Source: DATGKK01 sp035294725
GTDB taxonomy: Bacteria; Actinomycetota; Acidimicrobiia; Acidimicrobiales; Bog-793
Assembly: GCA_035294725.1 (NCBI GenBank)
Contig: DATGKK010000143.1
Coordinates: forward strand, 1-36,392
Length of the DNA stretch: 36,392 nt
Reading direction: 5' to 3'
The stretch's first letter is position 1; every line of letters starts with the position of its first letter. Below are positions 14,030 to 21,517 of the stretch, piece after piece. Under the pieces are notes generated by a model that was not told the DNA's origin, made no database searches, and worked only from the letters and a program-made list of their open reading frames with translations. Position numbers and translations under genes: made by a program.

Positions 14030-15660
14030 AGCCGGAAGACCCCGAAGCCCGGCGCCCCCTCCACCACGTTCGAGTGGCAGGCCGAGAGCGCCATGCCGAC
14101 GACGTGGCGGGTGTCGCGGGGGTCGATCACGCCGTCATCGGCGGCCCGGCCCGTCGCGTAGAGGGCGAGCGAGGCTCGCTCGGCCGTCTGTTCGACGGCC
14201 GCCGCTCGGGCCTGCTCGGCCGCCTCGTCGAGGGTCTCGCCCCGGCGGGCGGCCTGCTGGCGGCGGACGATGGACATGACGCCGGCCATCTGGCGGGGGC
14301 CCATGACGGCGATCTTGGCCGTCGGCCAGCAGAAGACGAAGCGGGTGTCGAAGGCCCTTCCCCCCATGCCGTAGTTGCCGGCGCCGTAGCTCGCCCCGAG
14401 GATGACGGTCACGTGGGGGACGGTCGAGTTCGAGAGGGCGTTGATCATCTGGCTGCCGTGCTTCACGATCCCGCCCCGCTCGTACTCCCGGCCGACCATG
14501 TAGCCCGTGATGTTCTGCAGGAACAGAAGGGGGGTGTCGATCTGGTTGCAGAGCTGGATGAACTGGGCGGCCTTCTGCGACGAGTCCGAGAAGAGCACCC
14601 CGTTGTTGGCGAGGATGCCGACGGGAAAGCCGTGGATGGAGGCCCAGCCGCAGACCAGCGTCTCGCCGTAGAGGGGCTTGAACTCCTCGAAGCGGCTCCC
14701 GTCGACCACCCGGGCGATCACCTCGCGCACGTCGAGGGGCGCCCGCAGGTCGGGTGAGACGAGCCCGAGCAGCTCCTCGGGGTCATGGACCGGCTCGTCG
14801 GCGGGCTCCGTCGGCACCGGCCCGAGCTTGCGCCAGTGCAGGTGGCGCACGGCCTCCCGGGCCATCCGGATCGCCTCGTGCTCGTCCTCGGCGAGGTAGT
14901 CGGCAAGGCCGCTCACCCGGGCGTGCATCTCCGCTCCGCCGAGCTCCTCGTCGTCGGCGTCCTCCCCCGTCGCCATCTTCACAAGGGGGGGCCCGCCGAG
15001 GAAGACCTTCGCCTGGCGCTTCACGAAGATGTTGTAGTCCGAGAGGCCCGGCTGGTAGGCGCCCCCGGCCGTCGAGCTGCCGCAGACGATCGAGATGGAG
15101 GGGATGCGGCGCCCCGACAGCTCCGTGATGTCGTGGAAGATGCTCCCGGTCTCGGCGAAGTGGGACATGTTGGCTCGCAGCGCCGCCTCGGGGTCGCCGC
15201 CACCGCCCCCGCCGCGGAGGTCGCCTCCCGCCGACTCCACGAACTGCACGTAGGGAAGGCGGTTCTCCCGGGCGATCCGCAGCCCCCGCTCGATCTTCTT
15301 GTAGGCGATCGCGGTCATGGCACCGCCGAGCACGGTTGGGTCGTTGCCGAGCACGACGCACTCGGTCCCCTCGACGACGCCGATCCCGAGGAGGAGTCCG
15401 CCCCCGACGGCGTAGTTGGTCTGGACTCCCGCGAGGGGCGAGATCTCGAGGAAGGGAGAGTCCTGGTCGACGAGGAGGGCCACCCGTTCCCGGACCGGGA
15501 GCTTGCCGCGGGAGCGGAGCCGTGCCGTTGCCTCCGGCCCGCCTCCGGCGGCCGCCTCGGCGAGGAGGCGGTCGAGCTCGGCGAGCTGCTCTCGCATCGC
15601 GGCGGCGTTGGCGCGGTGCTCCGGCGAGGACGGGTCGAGGGAGGAGGAAAGGACGGGCAC
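14026..15660 (-). CDS. acyl-CoA carboxylase carboxyltransferase (beta) subunit
   Basis: The 544-residue carboxyltransferase has two crotonase-like halves. Visible signatures are RERVALLVD, GNDPTVLGGAMTA, FVESAGGDL, GSSTAGGAYQPGLSDYN (first oxyanion hole), FLQNITGYMVGREYERGGIVKHG and ILGASYGAGNYGMGGRAF (second). The NITGYMVG...GNYGM form is closest to methylcrotonyl/geranyl-CoA carboxylase beta subunits rather than propionyl-CoA ones. After FVESAGGDL there is a run of six glycines, where relatives have an ordered loop. The start is GTG (VPVLSSSLD), 6 bases after the stop of the TIGR03084-like gene; the alpha subunit follows with a 4-base overlap. The exact acyl-CoA cannot be told from sequence alone. 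Confidence 0.93.
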   Translation of the reverse strand: MPVLSSSLDPSSPEHRANAAAMREQLAELDRLLAEAAAGGGPEATARLRSRGKLPVRERVALLVDQDSPFLEISPLAGVQTNYAVGGGLLLGIGVVEGTECVVLGNDPTVLGGAMTAIAYKKIERGLRIARENRLPYVQFVESAGGDLRGGGGGGDPEAALRANMSHFAETGSIFHDITELSGRRIPSISIVCGSSTAGGAYQPGLSDYNIFVKRQAKVFLGGPPLVKMATGEDADDEELGGAEMHARVSGLADYLAEDEHEAIRMAREAVRHLHWRKLGPVPTEPADEPVHDPEELLGLVSPDLRAPLDVREVIARVVDGSRFEEFKPLYGETLVCGWASIHGFPVGILANNGVLFSDSSQKAAQFIQLCNQIDTPLLFLQNITGYMVGREYERGGIVKHGSQMINALSNSTVPHVTVILGASYGAGNYGMGGRAFDTRFVFCWPTAKIAVMGPRQMAGVMSIVRRQQAARRGETLDEAAEQARAAAVEQTAERASLALYATGRAADDGVIDPRDTRHVVGMALSACHSNVVEGAPGFGVFRL

Positions 15661-15666
15661 TGGTGC

Positions 15667-16470
15667 TCAGCGGCCGGGGGCCACGACACCGAGGCCGGGA
15701 GGGCGGCCCGCCCCGGCCGGTCCTGCGAACGCCTGTGCCACTGAGAGCCACCTCGTGGCGGCCGAGCCCACGGCCGTGACGTCGGTGTCGTCGGGGTGGC
15801 GGCGCTGGGTCACGACGAGGGCGAAGCCGAGCCCGCTCCCGGTGATGCGGTCGGGCGCATCCTCGGGACCGAAGGACCAGACGGTCCCGCCCGGGGAGAG
15901 GAGCTCGACCCGCACGGGGCGCCCGTCGTCCTCGGCCCCGTGCACGGCATGCGCATAGGCCCTGGCGGCGACGCCGAGGTGGCAGATGTGCCGGAGCCGG
16001 TCCGTCTCGCTCGGCCGGAGCCCGAGGGCGTCCCGCACGTCCTGGCCGTGCGCCCAGGTCTCCATGAGCCGGGCCGTGACGAAGCTCGCGAGGCTCATCT
16101 CCGGGCCGTACCACGGCACCCGCCGCGACGGCTCCGCCGAGCTCGCGGCCGCGGCGAGGTGCTCGCGTCCCGACCGCCAGGCACGAAGGAGGGCATCCGG
16201 GGGCACCGAGCGGCCGAGGGCGAGGTCCGGCTCTCGCCCCTCGGCCCCGGTCATGAGCGAGCGCCGGTGCTCGGCGAAGCGCTCGGGAGCGGCGAGGGCG
16301 AGCACGGCCGAGGCGTCGAAGTAGGCGAGATGGCTCACCTGGTCGCGCACCGCCCATCCTTCGGCCGGCGTGGGGAGCTCGAAGTCCTCGGGCGCGAGCG
16401 CGCCGAGCACGGCGTCGAGCTCGTCCTGCTCGGCGGCGAGGTCGGCGAGGAGACCCTCGAGGCTGGTCAT
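15667..16470 (-). CDS. TIGR03084/DinB-like (maleylpyruvate-isomerase-fold) protein
   Basis: The 267-residue protein starts at ATG 16470 (MTSLEGLLADLAAEQDELD) with AGGA 6 bases upstream. It has the mycothiol-dependent maleylpyruvate isomerase/DinB four-helix metal-binding fold: WAVRDQVSHLAYFD near residue 43 supplies the first histidine, and METWAHGQDVRDAL near residue 145 supplies the HxxD pair. This combination matches the TIGR03084 family. Members are thought to be thiol-dependent transferases or isomerases, but this subgroup has no known reaction. The frame stays open far upstream, but that extension is antisense to MarC and the dehydrogenase and has no protein character. It is the first gene of the operon running to gpsA. 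Confidence 0.87.
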   Translation of the reverse strand: MTSLEGLLADLAAEQDELDAVLGALAPEDFELPTPAEGWAVRDQVSHLAYFDASAVLALAAPERFAEHRRSLMTGAEGREPDLALGRSVPPDALLRAWRSGREHLAAAASSAEPSRRVPWYGPEMSLASFVTARLMETWAHGQDVRDALGLRPSETDRLRHICHLGVAARAYAHAVHGAEDDGRPVRVELLSPGGTVWSFGPEDAPDRITGSGLGFALVVTQRRHPDDTDVTAVGSAATRWLSVAQAFAGPAGAGRPPGLGVVAPGR

Positions 16471-16578
16471 GAGGCGTCCTGCTCGCGCACGGCCCGATCC
16501 TTGCGCGTGCGGGCGGCTCGTGCCAGGAGGCCGGGCTCGGCTCAGCCGGGGGCCTGGGCACCAGCTAGACAGTGGCCC

Positions 16579-17169
16579 GTGAGCTGGACCACGTTCGGCG
16601 AGACGTTCGTGACGCTGTTCGTCGTGATGGACCCGATCGGCACGGCGCCGGTCTTCCTCTCGCTCACCCGCCACCAGCCGCGAAGAGGCGCCCAGCGGGC
16701 GGCCGTGGCGGCCTCGGTGGCCGCGATGGTGGTCGTGCTCGTGTTCGCGCTCTTCGGCAAGGTCGTCCTCGGCTACCTGCACGTCTCGCTGCCGAGCCTG
16801 TCCATCGCGGGTGGCCTCCTGCTCGTCCTCGTCGCCCTCGAGATGCTCCAGGGCGAGGGAGCGCCTGCAGAGGGCGACACCGGGATCGCCCTCGTGCCCC
16901 TCGCGACCCCGCTCCTCGCAGGCCCCGGCGCCATCGCGACGGTGATGGTGCTCGTGAGCCGGCACAGCGGGACGGCCTCGCATCTCGGCATCTACCTCGG
17001 CATCCTCGCCACGGTGGCCGTCATCGCCGTCGTCTTCCTCCTCGCCGACCAGCTCGCGAAGTGGGTCCCGGCGAGCGCGCTGCACTTCCTCACCCGGATC
17101 TTCGGCTTCCTGCTCGCCGCCATCGCCGTCCAGCTCGTCGTCGACGGCGCCACCGCCCTCGCGCGATGA
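16579..17169 (+). CDS. MarC family integral membrane protein
   Basis: The 196-residue protein is a MarC/UPF0056 family inner-membrane protein with about six hydrophobic segments. The family mark FVVMDPIGTAPVFLSLT follows the N-terminus, and GIALVPLATPLLAGPGAIATVMVL holds the second conserved half, matching the usual PLAxPLLAGPGAI motif. The function of MarC is not established; the old link to multiple antibiotic resistance was withdrawn. The start is GTG (VSWTTFGETF). There is no ribosome site, and TAGACA, a partial -10 match, ends 7 bases upstream, so leaderless translation is possible. It is divergent from the TIGR03084-like gene with 108 bases between. Confidence 0.9.
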   Translation: MSWTTFGETFVTLFVVMDPIGTAPVFLSLTRHQPRRGAQRAAVAASVAAMVVVLVFALFGKVVLGYLHVSLPSLSIAGGLLLVLVALEMLQGEGAPAEGDTGIALVPLATPLLAGPGAIATVMVLVSRHSGTASHLGIYLGILATVAVIAVVFLLADQLAKWVPASALHFLTRIFGFLLAAIAVQLVVDGATALAR

Positions 17170-17204
17170 GCGACGGTGCTCCTCGGGCCCGGCGGGCCGG
17201 CCGC

Positions 17205-17210
17205 TAAGGT
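17205..17210 (+). promoter_or_regulatory. -10-like box before the dehydrogenase start
   Basis: TAAGGT fits TANNNT and ends 7 bases before ATG 17218, as in leaderless actinobacterial promoters. The AAGG within it could instead act as a weak ribosome site. Confidence 0.4.
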
Positions 17211-17217
17211 CGCCGCG

Positions 17218-17958
17218 ATGACGAAGACCGCCGTCGTCACGGGCGCCTCGAGCGGGATCGGCGCCGCCACGGCGCGCCGTTTGCATGCGGCCGGCTACGC
17301 CGTCGTGCTCGGGGCACGGCGCCTCGATCGGACCGAGGCGCTCGCCGCAGAGCTCGGCGGCTCCGCCGTGGCGAGGCCACTCGACGTCGCCGACCCGGCC
17401 AGCGTGGAGTCCTTCTGCGCCGGCCTCGACCGCTGCGACGTGCTCGTGAACAACGCCGGCGGGGCGCTCGGGTCCGAGCGGATCGAGGAGGCCGACGAGG
17501 CGAAGTGGCTGGCGATGTACCAGGCGAACGTCATGGGCACGCTGCGCATGACCAAGGCGCTCCTCGGCCGGCTCATCGACTCGGGCGACGGGTTCGTCGT
17601 GAACGTAGGATCGGTGGCCGGCTTCGAGCCCTACCCCGGCGGCGCCGGCTACAACGCCGCCAAGCATGCGCTGCGCGCCCTCAGCGACGTGCTGCGCATG
17701 GAGCTGCTCGGCAGGCCGGTGCGGGTCTGCGAGATCGATCCCGGCATGGTCGAGACGGAGTTCTCCCTCGTGCGCTTCGGCGGGGACGCGAAGCGAGCCG
17801 CCGCCGTCTACGAGCACATGACCCCGCTCAAGGCCGACGACGTCGCCGACTGCATCGTGTTCGCCGTGACGAGGCCCTCCCACGTCGACATCGACCGCAT
17901 CGTGGTCCGGCCCCGGGACCAGGCGCGGGTCCACCTCGTGCACCGGGAGACGGCGTGA
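17218..17958 (+). CDS. short-chain dehydrogenase/reductase (YdfG/serine-dehydrogenase-like)
   Basis: This is a classical SDR of 246 residues from ATG 17218 (MTKTAVVTGASSGIG). It shows the cofactor loop TGASSGIG, GARR after strand 2 (an arginine pair there favours NADP), NNAGG, the catalytic S in NVGSVAG and the YNAAK pair. IDPGMVETEFSLVRF and the C-terminal VDIDRIVVRPRDQA match the YdfG/3-hydroxy-acid dehydrogenase subgroup, which oxidises L-allo-threonine, serine or 3-hydroxypropionate, or reduces malonic semialdehyde. That substrate assignment is inference. It lies 48 bases after marC on the same strand and is followed by the DNA ligase gene 87 bases on. Confidence 0.92.
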   Translation: MTKTAVVTGASSGIGAATARRLHAAGYAVVLGARRLDRTEALAAELGGSAVARPLDVADPASVESFCAGLDRCDVLVNNAGGALGSERIEEADEAKWLAMYQANVMGTLRMTKALLGRLIDSGDGFVVNVGSVAGFEPYPGGAGYNAAKHALRALSDVLRMELLGRPVRVCEIDPGMVETEFSLVRFGGDAKRAAAVYEHMTPLKADDVADCIVFAVTRPSHVDIDRIVVRPRDQARVHLVHRETA

Positions 17959-18045
17959 CCGCGGCGGTGCTTCGAAGCGGCCCTCGCGCCGGGCACCGGG
18001 CGGCGGCCCTGCCGGCAGGTCGCCGGAGCCACGGCCGCTAGCTCG

Positions 18046-19107
18046 ATGGATCTCCCTGTCCGGCCCCCCGTGGCACCGATGCTGGCGAAGGCCTCGGCGA
18101 CGCTGCCCGAGGGCGAGGGGCTCGTCTACGAGCCGAAGTGGGACGGCTTTCGGTGCATCGTGTTCCGCGACGGCGACGAGGTGGAGCTCGGGAGCCGGAA
18201 CGAGCGGCCGCTCACCCGGTACTTCCCCGAGCTCGTCGCCGAGTGCCGGGCCCACCTGCCGGCCCGCTGCGTCGTCGACGGCGAGGTCGTGATCGCCGGG
18301 CCGGACGGGCTCGACTTCGAGGCCCTGCTCGCCCGGATCCATCCCGCCCAGTCGCGCATCGACCGGCTCGCCGCCGAGACTCCGGCCTCGTTCGTCGCCT
18401 TCGACCTGCTCGCCCTCGGCGACGAGGACCTCCGGGGGGCGCCCTTCGCCGAGCGGCGCCGGCTCCTCGAGTCAGCGCTCGGCGGCCTCGGTGGAGCCGT
18501 CCACCTGACGCCGGCGACCCGTGACGTGGCGGTGGCGAGGGACTGGTTCTCTCGCTTCGAGGGGGCCGGCCTCGACGGGGTCGTCGTGAAGCAGGAGGGC
18601 CTCGCCTACCTCGAGGACAAGCGGGTCATGACGAAGGTGAAGCACGAGCGCCGGGCCGACTGCGTCGTCGCCGGGTTCCGCTGGCACGCCTCGGGCGGCA
18701 GGGTCGGCTCCCTGTTGCTCGGGCTCTACGACGCCTCGGGGCACCTCCAGCACGTCGGGGTGACCGCATCGTTCACCGACCGCCGCCGGCTCGAGCTCGT
18801 CGAGGAGCTCGCACCCTACCGGACGGGTGTCGAGGACCACCCCTGGGCGGCGCAACGGCCAGCCGGTGAGGCGCCATCGCGCCGCCCGGGTGCTCAGAGC
18901 CGCTGGAACCAGGGCAAGGACCTGAGCTTCGAGCCGCTCCGCCCCGAGCTCGTCTGCGAGGTCTCCTACGATCACCTCCAGGGCGACCGCTTCCGGCACG
19001 CCACGACCTTCCGGCGCTGGCGCCCGGACCGGGACCCGGCCTCCTGCCGCTACGACCAGCTCGAGGCGGCCGTGCCCGCCGAGCTGGCGGAGGTCTTCGC
19101 GAGCTGA
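18046..19107 (+). CDS. ligC: ATP-dependent DNA ligase, LigC type
   Basis: The 353-residue protein is a stand-alone ATP-dependent DNA ligase. The AMP-accepting lysine is K31 in EPKWDGFRC (motif I); SRNERPL, DGEVVI (motif III), FDLLALG (IIIa), DGVVVKQ (IV) and MTKVKHER (V) follow, then an OB-fold domain. Its length matches mycobacterial LigC (about 360 aa), which takes part in base-excision or end-joining repair; it lacks the polymerase and nuclease domains of LigD. The ATG start has no obvious ribosome site. It converges on the DUF3817 gene with 9 bases between the two stops. Confidence 0.93.
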   Translation: MDLPVRPPVAPMLAKASATLPEGEGLVYEPKWDGFRCIVFRDGDEVELGSRNERPLTRYFPELVAECRAHLPARCVVDGEVVIAGPDGLDFEALLARIHPAQSRIDRLAAETPASFVAFDLLALGDEDLRGAPFAERRRLLESALGGLGGAVHLTPATRDVAVARDWFSRFEGAGLDGVVVKQEGLAYLEDKRVMTKVKHERRADCVVAGFRWHASGGRVGSLLLGLYDASGHLQHVGVTASFTDRRRLELVEELAPYRTGVEDHPWAAQRPAGEAPSRRPGAQSRWNQGKDLSFEPLRPELVCEVSYDHLQGDRFRHATTFRRWRPDRDPASCRYDQLEAAVPAELAEVFAS

Positions 19108-19127
19108 CCGAGCCGGCTACAGCTCGG
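19108..19127. terminator. possible bidirectional hairpin between convergent genes
   Basis: CCGAGC and GCTCGG form a 6-bp stem with an 8-base loop, starting right after the ligase stop and running into the end of the DUF3817 gene. There is no T run. Confidence 0.35.
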
Positions 19128-19497
19128 CCCGGCTCCCTGCCGCGCCGACGGCCGGGGAGAGCTCGGGGTGCTCGCTCATCATGCGGGCCGTCATGCGGTG
19201 CTCGACGTAGAAGGCGAGGCCGGGGAGGAAGCCGGCGCAGACAAGGCCGATCAGCTGCGGGAGCGGGAAGCGGGCCCGGCGCCACAGGTCGGCGACCGTG
19301 AGCAGGTAGACGATGTAGAGGATGCCGTGGATCGTGAACCCGACGTTGGCGACGGCCGGCTTGCCGGCGGCGAACTGGAGCGGGATCGCGACGACGCAGA
19401 GGAACAGCAGCATCACGCCGACCGTCCAGGCCATGAGGCGGTAGCGCCAGAGGGCGCCCGCGAGGTCGTCGGCGACGAGCCGGTCGTGCAGGCTCAC
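19117..19497 (-). CDS. DUF3817 family membrane protein
   Basis: The 126-residue protein has three hydrophobic segments (about residues 22-42, 52-70 and 80-96) and the DUF3817 pattern: WRYRLMAWTVGVMLL at the start, GFTIHGILYIVYLLTVADLWRR in the middle, and AFYVEHRMTARM after the last helix. The family is found mainly in actinobacteria and has no known function. The GTG start overlaps the stop of the upstream membrane-protein gene by 4 bases (GTGA), so the two are translationally coupled and probably act together. Confidence 0.9.
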   Translation of the reverse strand: MSLHDRLVADDLAGALWRYRLMAWTVGVMLLFLCVVAIPLQFAAGKPAVANVGFTIHGILYIVYLLTVADLWRRARFPLPQLIGLVCAGFLPGLAFYVEHRMTARMMSEHPELSPAVGAAGSRAEL

Positions 19498-19934
19498 GTG
19501 TCCGCCGGGCTGCGCCGGCCGGCGGGCCGCCGGCGCTCGGCGTCGCGCTCATGAAGGCTCGCGAGGTAGCGGTTGTAGGCGGCGAGCTCCGGGTCGGCGT
19601 CGTCGTAGGGGTCGAACCCGAGGTGGTCGAGCTGCTCCACGACGCTGTGCTGGGTCGCGATCCGCCTGGCCGCCTCGATGCGCCGGGCCTTCGCGGCGGC
19701 CCGCTCGGCCGCCCGGGTCTCGGCGAGAGGCTCGTGGATGAGCTTCCACCACATGTAGCAGGCGTACAGGGCGAAGAACGGCCATTCGAACGTGTAGACC
19801 CAGCTGAGGGCGTTGCCGCCGAGCGCCCTGCTGAGCTGCCACCAGCCGAGGGCGAGGCAGGCGCCGACGACGACGACGAGGGCGGCGTGGAGGCGGAGTG
19901 CCCGGGCCGAGAGCCAGGTCGTGCGCACGGGCAC
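19494..19934 (-). CDS. small membrane protein with a cytoplasmic tail
   Basis: The protein (146 aa from GTG 19934) has two hydrophobic helices (about residues 15-36 and 44-62) joined by a short loop, WWQLSRALGGNALSW, then FFALYACYMWWKLIHE, and a charged Arg/Ala-rich tail with DHLGFDPYDD and a repeated acidic/aromatic pattern. Actinobacteria commonly carry such proteins next to DUF3817, but I know of no function. A second GTG at 19928 lies 6 bases after TAGCCT (19935-19940), which is the better fit to a leaderless start and would remove two residues (MRTTWLSARAL). The gene is divergent from the membrane-protein gene at 19960. Confidence 0.82.
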   Translation of the reverse strand: MPVRTTWLSARALRLHAALVVVVGACLALGWWQLSRALGGNALSWVYTFEWPFFALYACYMWWKLIHEPLAETRAAERAAAKARRIEAARRIATQHSVVEQLDHLGFDPYDDADPELAAYNRYLASLHERDAERRRPAGRRSPADT

Positions 19935-19940
19935 AGGCTA
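19935..19940 (-). promoter_or_regulatory. -10 box of divergent leaderless pair (minus)
   Basis: TAGCCT on the minus strand lies 6 bases before GTG 19928. Its mirror for the plus strand lies 6 bases away (19947-19952). Confidence 0.4.
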
Positions 19941-19946
19941 CGTGCC

Positions 19947-19952
19947 TACGCT
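19947..19952 (+). promoter_or_regulatory. -10 box of divergent leaderless pair (plus)
   Basis: TACGCT fits TANNNT and ends 7 bases before GTG 19960. No Shine-Dalgarno sequence is present. Confidence 0.4.
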
Positions 19953-19959
19953 CGCGGGC

Positions 19960-20682
19960 GTGTCGCAGGGGTTGGAGCCGTCGGTCGGCGCGGCACCGGC
20001 CGAGCACCATCACGGCCACCCGCTGCCGGCCTGGCGCCGTCCCTCGGCCGGAGAGCACCGCGTCCAGATGGCTGCCGCCGTGCTCGTCGCGATCGGGCTC
20101 CAGCTCGCCCTCCCGCCCGACCTCGGCCTCCAGCCGCACTACGTCATGCCGGCCCTCGAGGGGGCCATCTTCCTTGCTCTCGTCGCGGCGAGCCCGGGGC
20201 GGATCGCCCGGCGCAACCGGCCGATCCGGGCGGTGACGCTCCTGCTCGTCGCCGCCATCAGCGTCGCGAACGCCACCTCGCTCGTCCTGTTGCTCCGCGA
20301 CCTGTTGAACGGCAGCCGCAGCGTGAGCCAGGCCGGCCCCCTGCTGCTCTCGGGGGCCTCGATCTGGCTCACCAACGTCATCGTCTTCGGCATCTGGTAC
20401 TGGGAGTTCGACCGGGGGGGGCCGGCGAGCCGGGCGCTCGCCCTCCGCCCCCACCCCGACTTCATGTTCCCCCAGCAGGCTCAGCCCGACCTCGCGCCCC
20501 CGGATTGGGTGCCGCAGTTCTTCGACTACCTCTACACCTCGTTCACGAACGCGGCGGCCTTCAGCCCGACTGACACGATGCCGCTGTCTCGCTGGGCGAA
20601 GATGCTCTTCCTCGTCCAGTCCGCCATCTCCCTGGTGACCGCAGCCGTCGTCGTGGCAAGGGTCTCGAACATCCTGCGGTAG
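19960..20682 (+). CDS. multi-pass membrane protein of unknown function
   Basis: The protein (240 aa from GTG 19960) has a His/Pro-rich N-terminus, then four or five hydrophobic segments: AAVLVAIGLQLAL, MPALEGAIFLALVAA, VTLLLVAAISVANATSLVLL, and at the C-terminus FLVQSAISLVTAAVVVARVSNIL. The most conserved-looking stretch is FFDYLYTSFTNAAAFSPTDTMPLS before the last helix; its placement recalls the pore-like loop of DUF1345 proteins or two-helix potassium channels, but there is no GYG filter. Function unknown. Other starts are GTG 19942 and ATG 20068. I chose 19960 because of the -10 box placed just before it. It is divergent from the small membrane-protein pair. Confidence 0.75.
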   Translation: MSQGLEPSVGAAPAEHHHGHPLPAWRRPSAGEHRVQMAAAVLVAIGLQLALPPDLGLQPHYVMPALEGAIFLALVAASPGRIARRNRPIRAVTLLLVAAISVANATSLVLLLRDLLNGSRSVSQAGPLLLSGASIWLTNVIVFGIWYWEFDRGGPASRALALRPHPDFMFPQQAQPDLAPPDWVPQFFDYLYTSFTNAAAFSPTDTMPLSRWAKMLFLVQSAISLVTAAVVVARVSNILR

Positions 20683-20720
20683 CCTCGCCGTCGCGCGCCG
20701 CGCGCCACCCGCAGCTTGCG

Positions 20721-20727
20721 AGGAGGG
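20721..20727 (+). promoter_or_regulatory. ribosome-binding site of the aldolase gene
   Basis: AGGAGGG lies 5 bases before ATG 20733, one of the two strongest Shine-Dalgarno sites in the window (with gcvH), and fixes the start. Confidence 0.7.
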
Positions 20728-20732
20728 ATCCC

Positions 20733-21506
20733 ATGGCCGACACCGACAACGCCCTCAACGTCCCGACCGGCGCCCCCGTCGAGGACCTCGAGAAGGAGCG
20801 CCTCGAGCGCAAGCAGAAGCTGGCGGCCGCCTACCGGCTCTTCTCCCGGTTCGGCTTCGACGAAGGGGTCGCCGGCCACATCACCGCCCGCGACCCCGAG
20901 CTGACCGACCACTTCTGGGTGAACCCGTGGGGCATGCACTTCGGCCACATCAAGGTCTCCGACCTCATCCTCGTGAACGAGCAGGGCGAGGTCGTCGGCA
21001 GCGACGCCCCGCTCAACCGCGCCGCCTTCGCCATCCACTCCCAGGTCCACGCCGCCCGCCCGGACGTCGTCGCAGCCGCCCACACCCACAGCACCTACGG
21101 TCGGGCGTGGTCGACCCTCGGCCGGCCGCTCGACCCGATCACCCAGGACGTGTGCGCCTTTTACGGCGACCACGCCGTGTTCGACGACTACACGGGCGTC
21201 GTGCTCGACGTCGAGGAAGGCAAGCGGATCGCGCATGCCCTCGGAGGGAACAAGGCGGTCATCCTGCGCAACCACGGGTTGCTCACGGTCGGCCACTCGG
21301 TGGACGAGGCGGCCTGGTGGTTCATCACGATGGAGCGGTCCTGCCAGGTGCAGCTCCTCGCCGAGGCCGCCGGCACCCCGAAGCTCATCGACCCGGAGAT
21401 GGCGACCCTCACCGCCGGCCAGGTCGGCTCCCACCTCGCCGGGTGGTTCAGCTTCCAGCCGCTCTACCAGCGCATCGTGCGGGAGCAGCCCGACCTGCTC
21501 GACTGA
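20733..21506 (+). CDS. class II aldolase/adducin family protein
   Basis: The 257-residue protein is of the class II aldolase/adducin head-domain family. Zinc-binding histidines are visible in AAHTHSTYG (about residues 114-116) and RNHGLLTVG (about 177). GVAGHITARDP and FWVNPWGMHFGHI at the start are typical of the adducin-like branch. At the place of the catalytic glutamate of fuculose-phosphate aldolase (SSE) this protein has LNRAAFAIH, so a classic aldol cleavage is doubtful. Relatives are often annotated as aldolases or decarboxylases of unknown substrate. It starts at an ATG with a strong ribosome site. It ends 11 bases from the convergent gcvPB stop. Confidence 0.9.
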   Translation: MADTDNALNVPTGAPVEDLEKERLERKQKLAAAYRLFSRFGFDEGVAGHITARDPELTDHFWVNPWGMHFGHIKVSDLILVNEQGEVVGSDAPLNRAAFAIHSQVHAARPDVVAAAHTHSTYGRAWSTLGRPLDPITQDVCAFYGDHAVFDDYTGVVLDVEEGKRIAHALGGNKAVILRNHGLLTVGHSVDEAAWWFITMERSCQVQLLAEAAGTPKLIDPEMATLTAGQVGSHLAGWFSFQPLYQRIVREQPDLLD

Positions 21507-21517
21507 CGGGGCTCTCC

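Noticed and set aside
15667..18342. An 891-codon minus-strand frame that would fuse the TIGR03084-like protein to a long N-terminal extension
   Set aside because: The extension is antisense to MarC, the dehydrogenase and part of the ligase and has no protein character; ATG 16470 with AGGA is a natural start.
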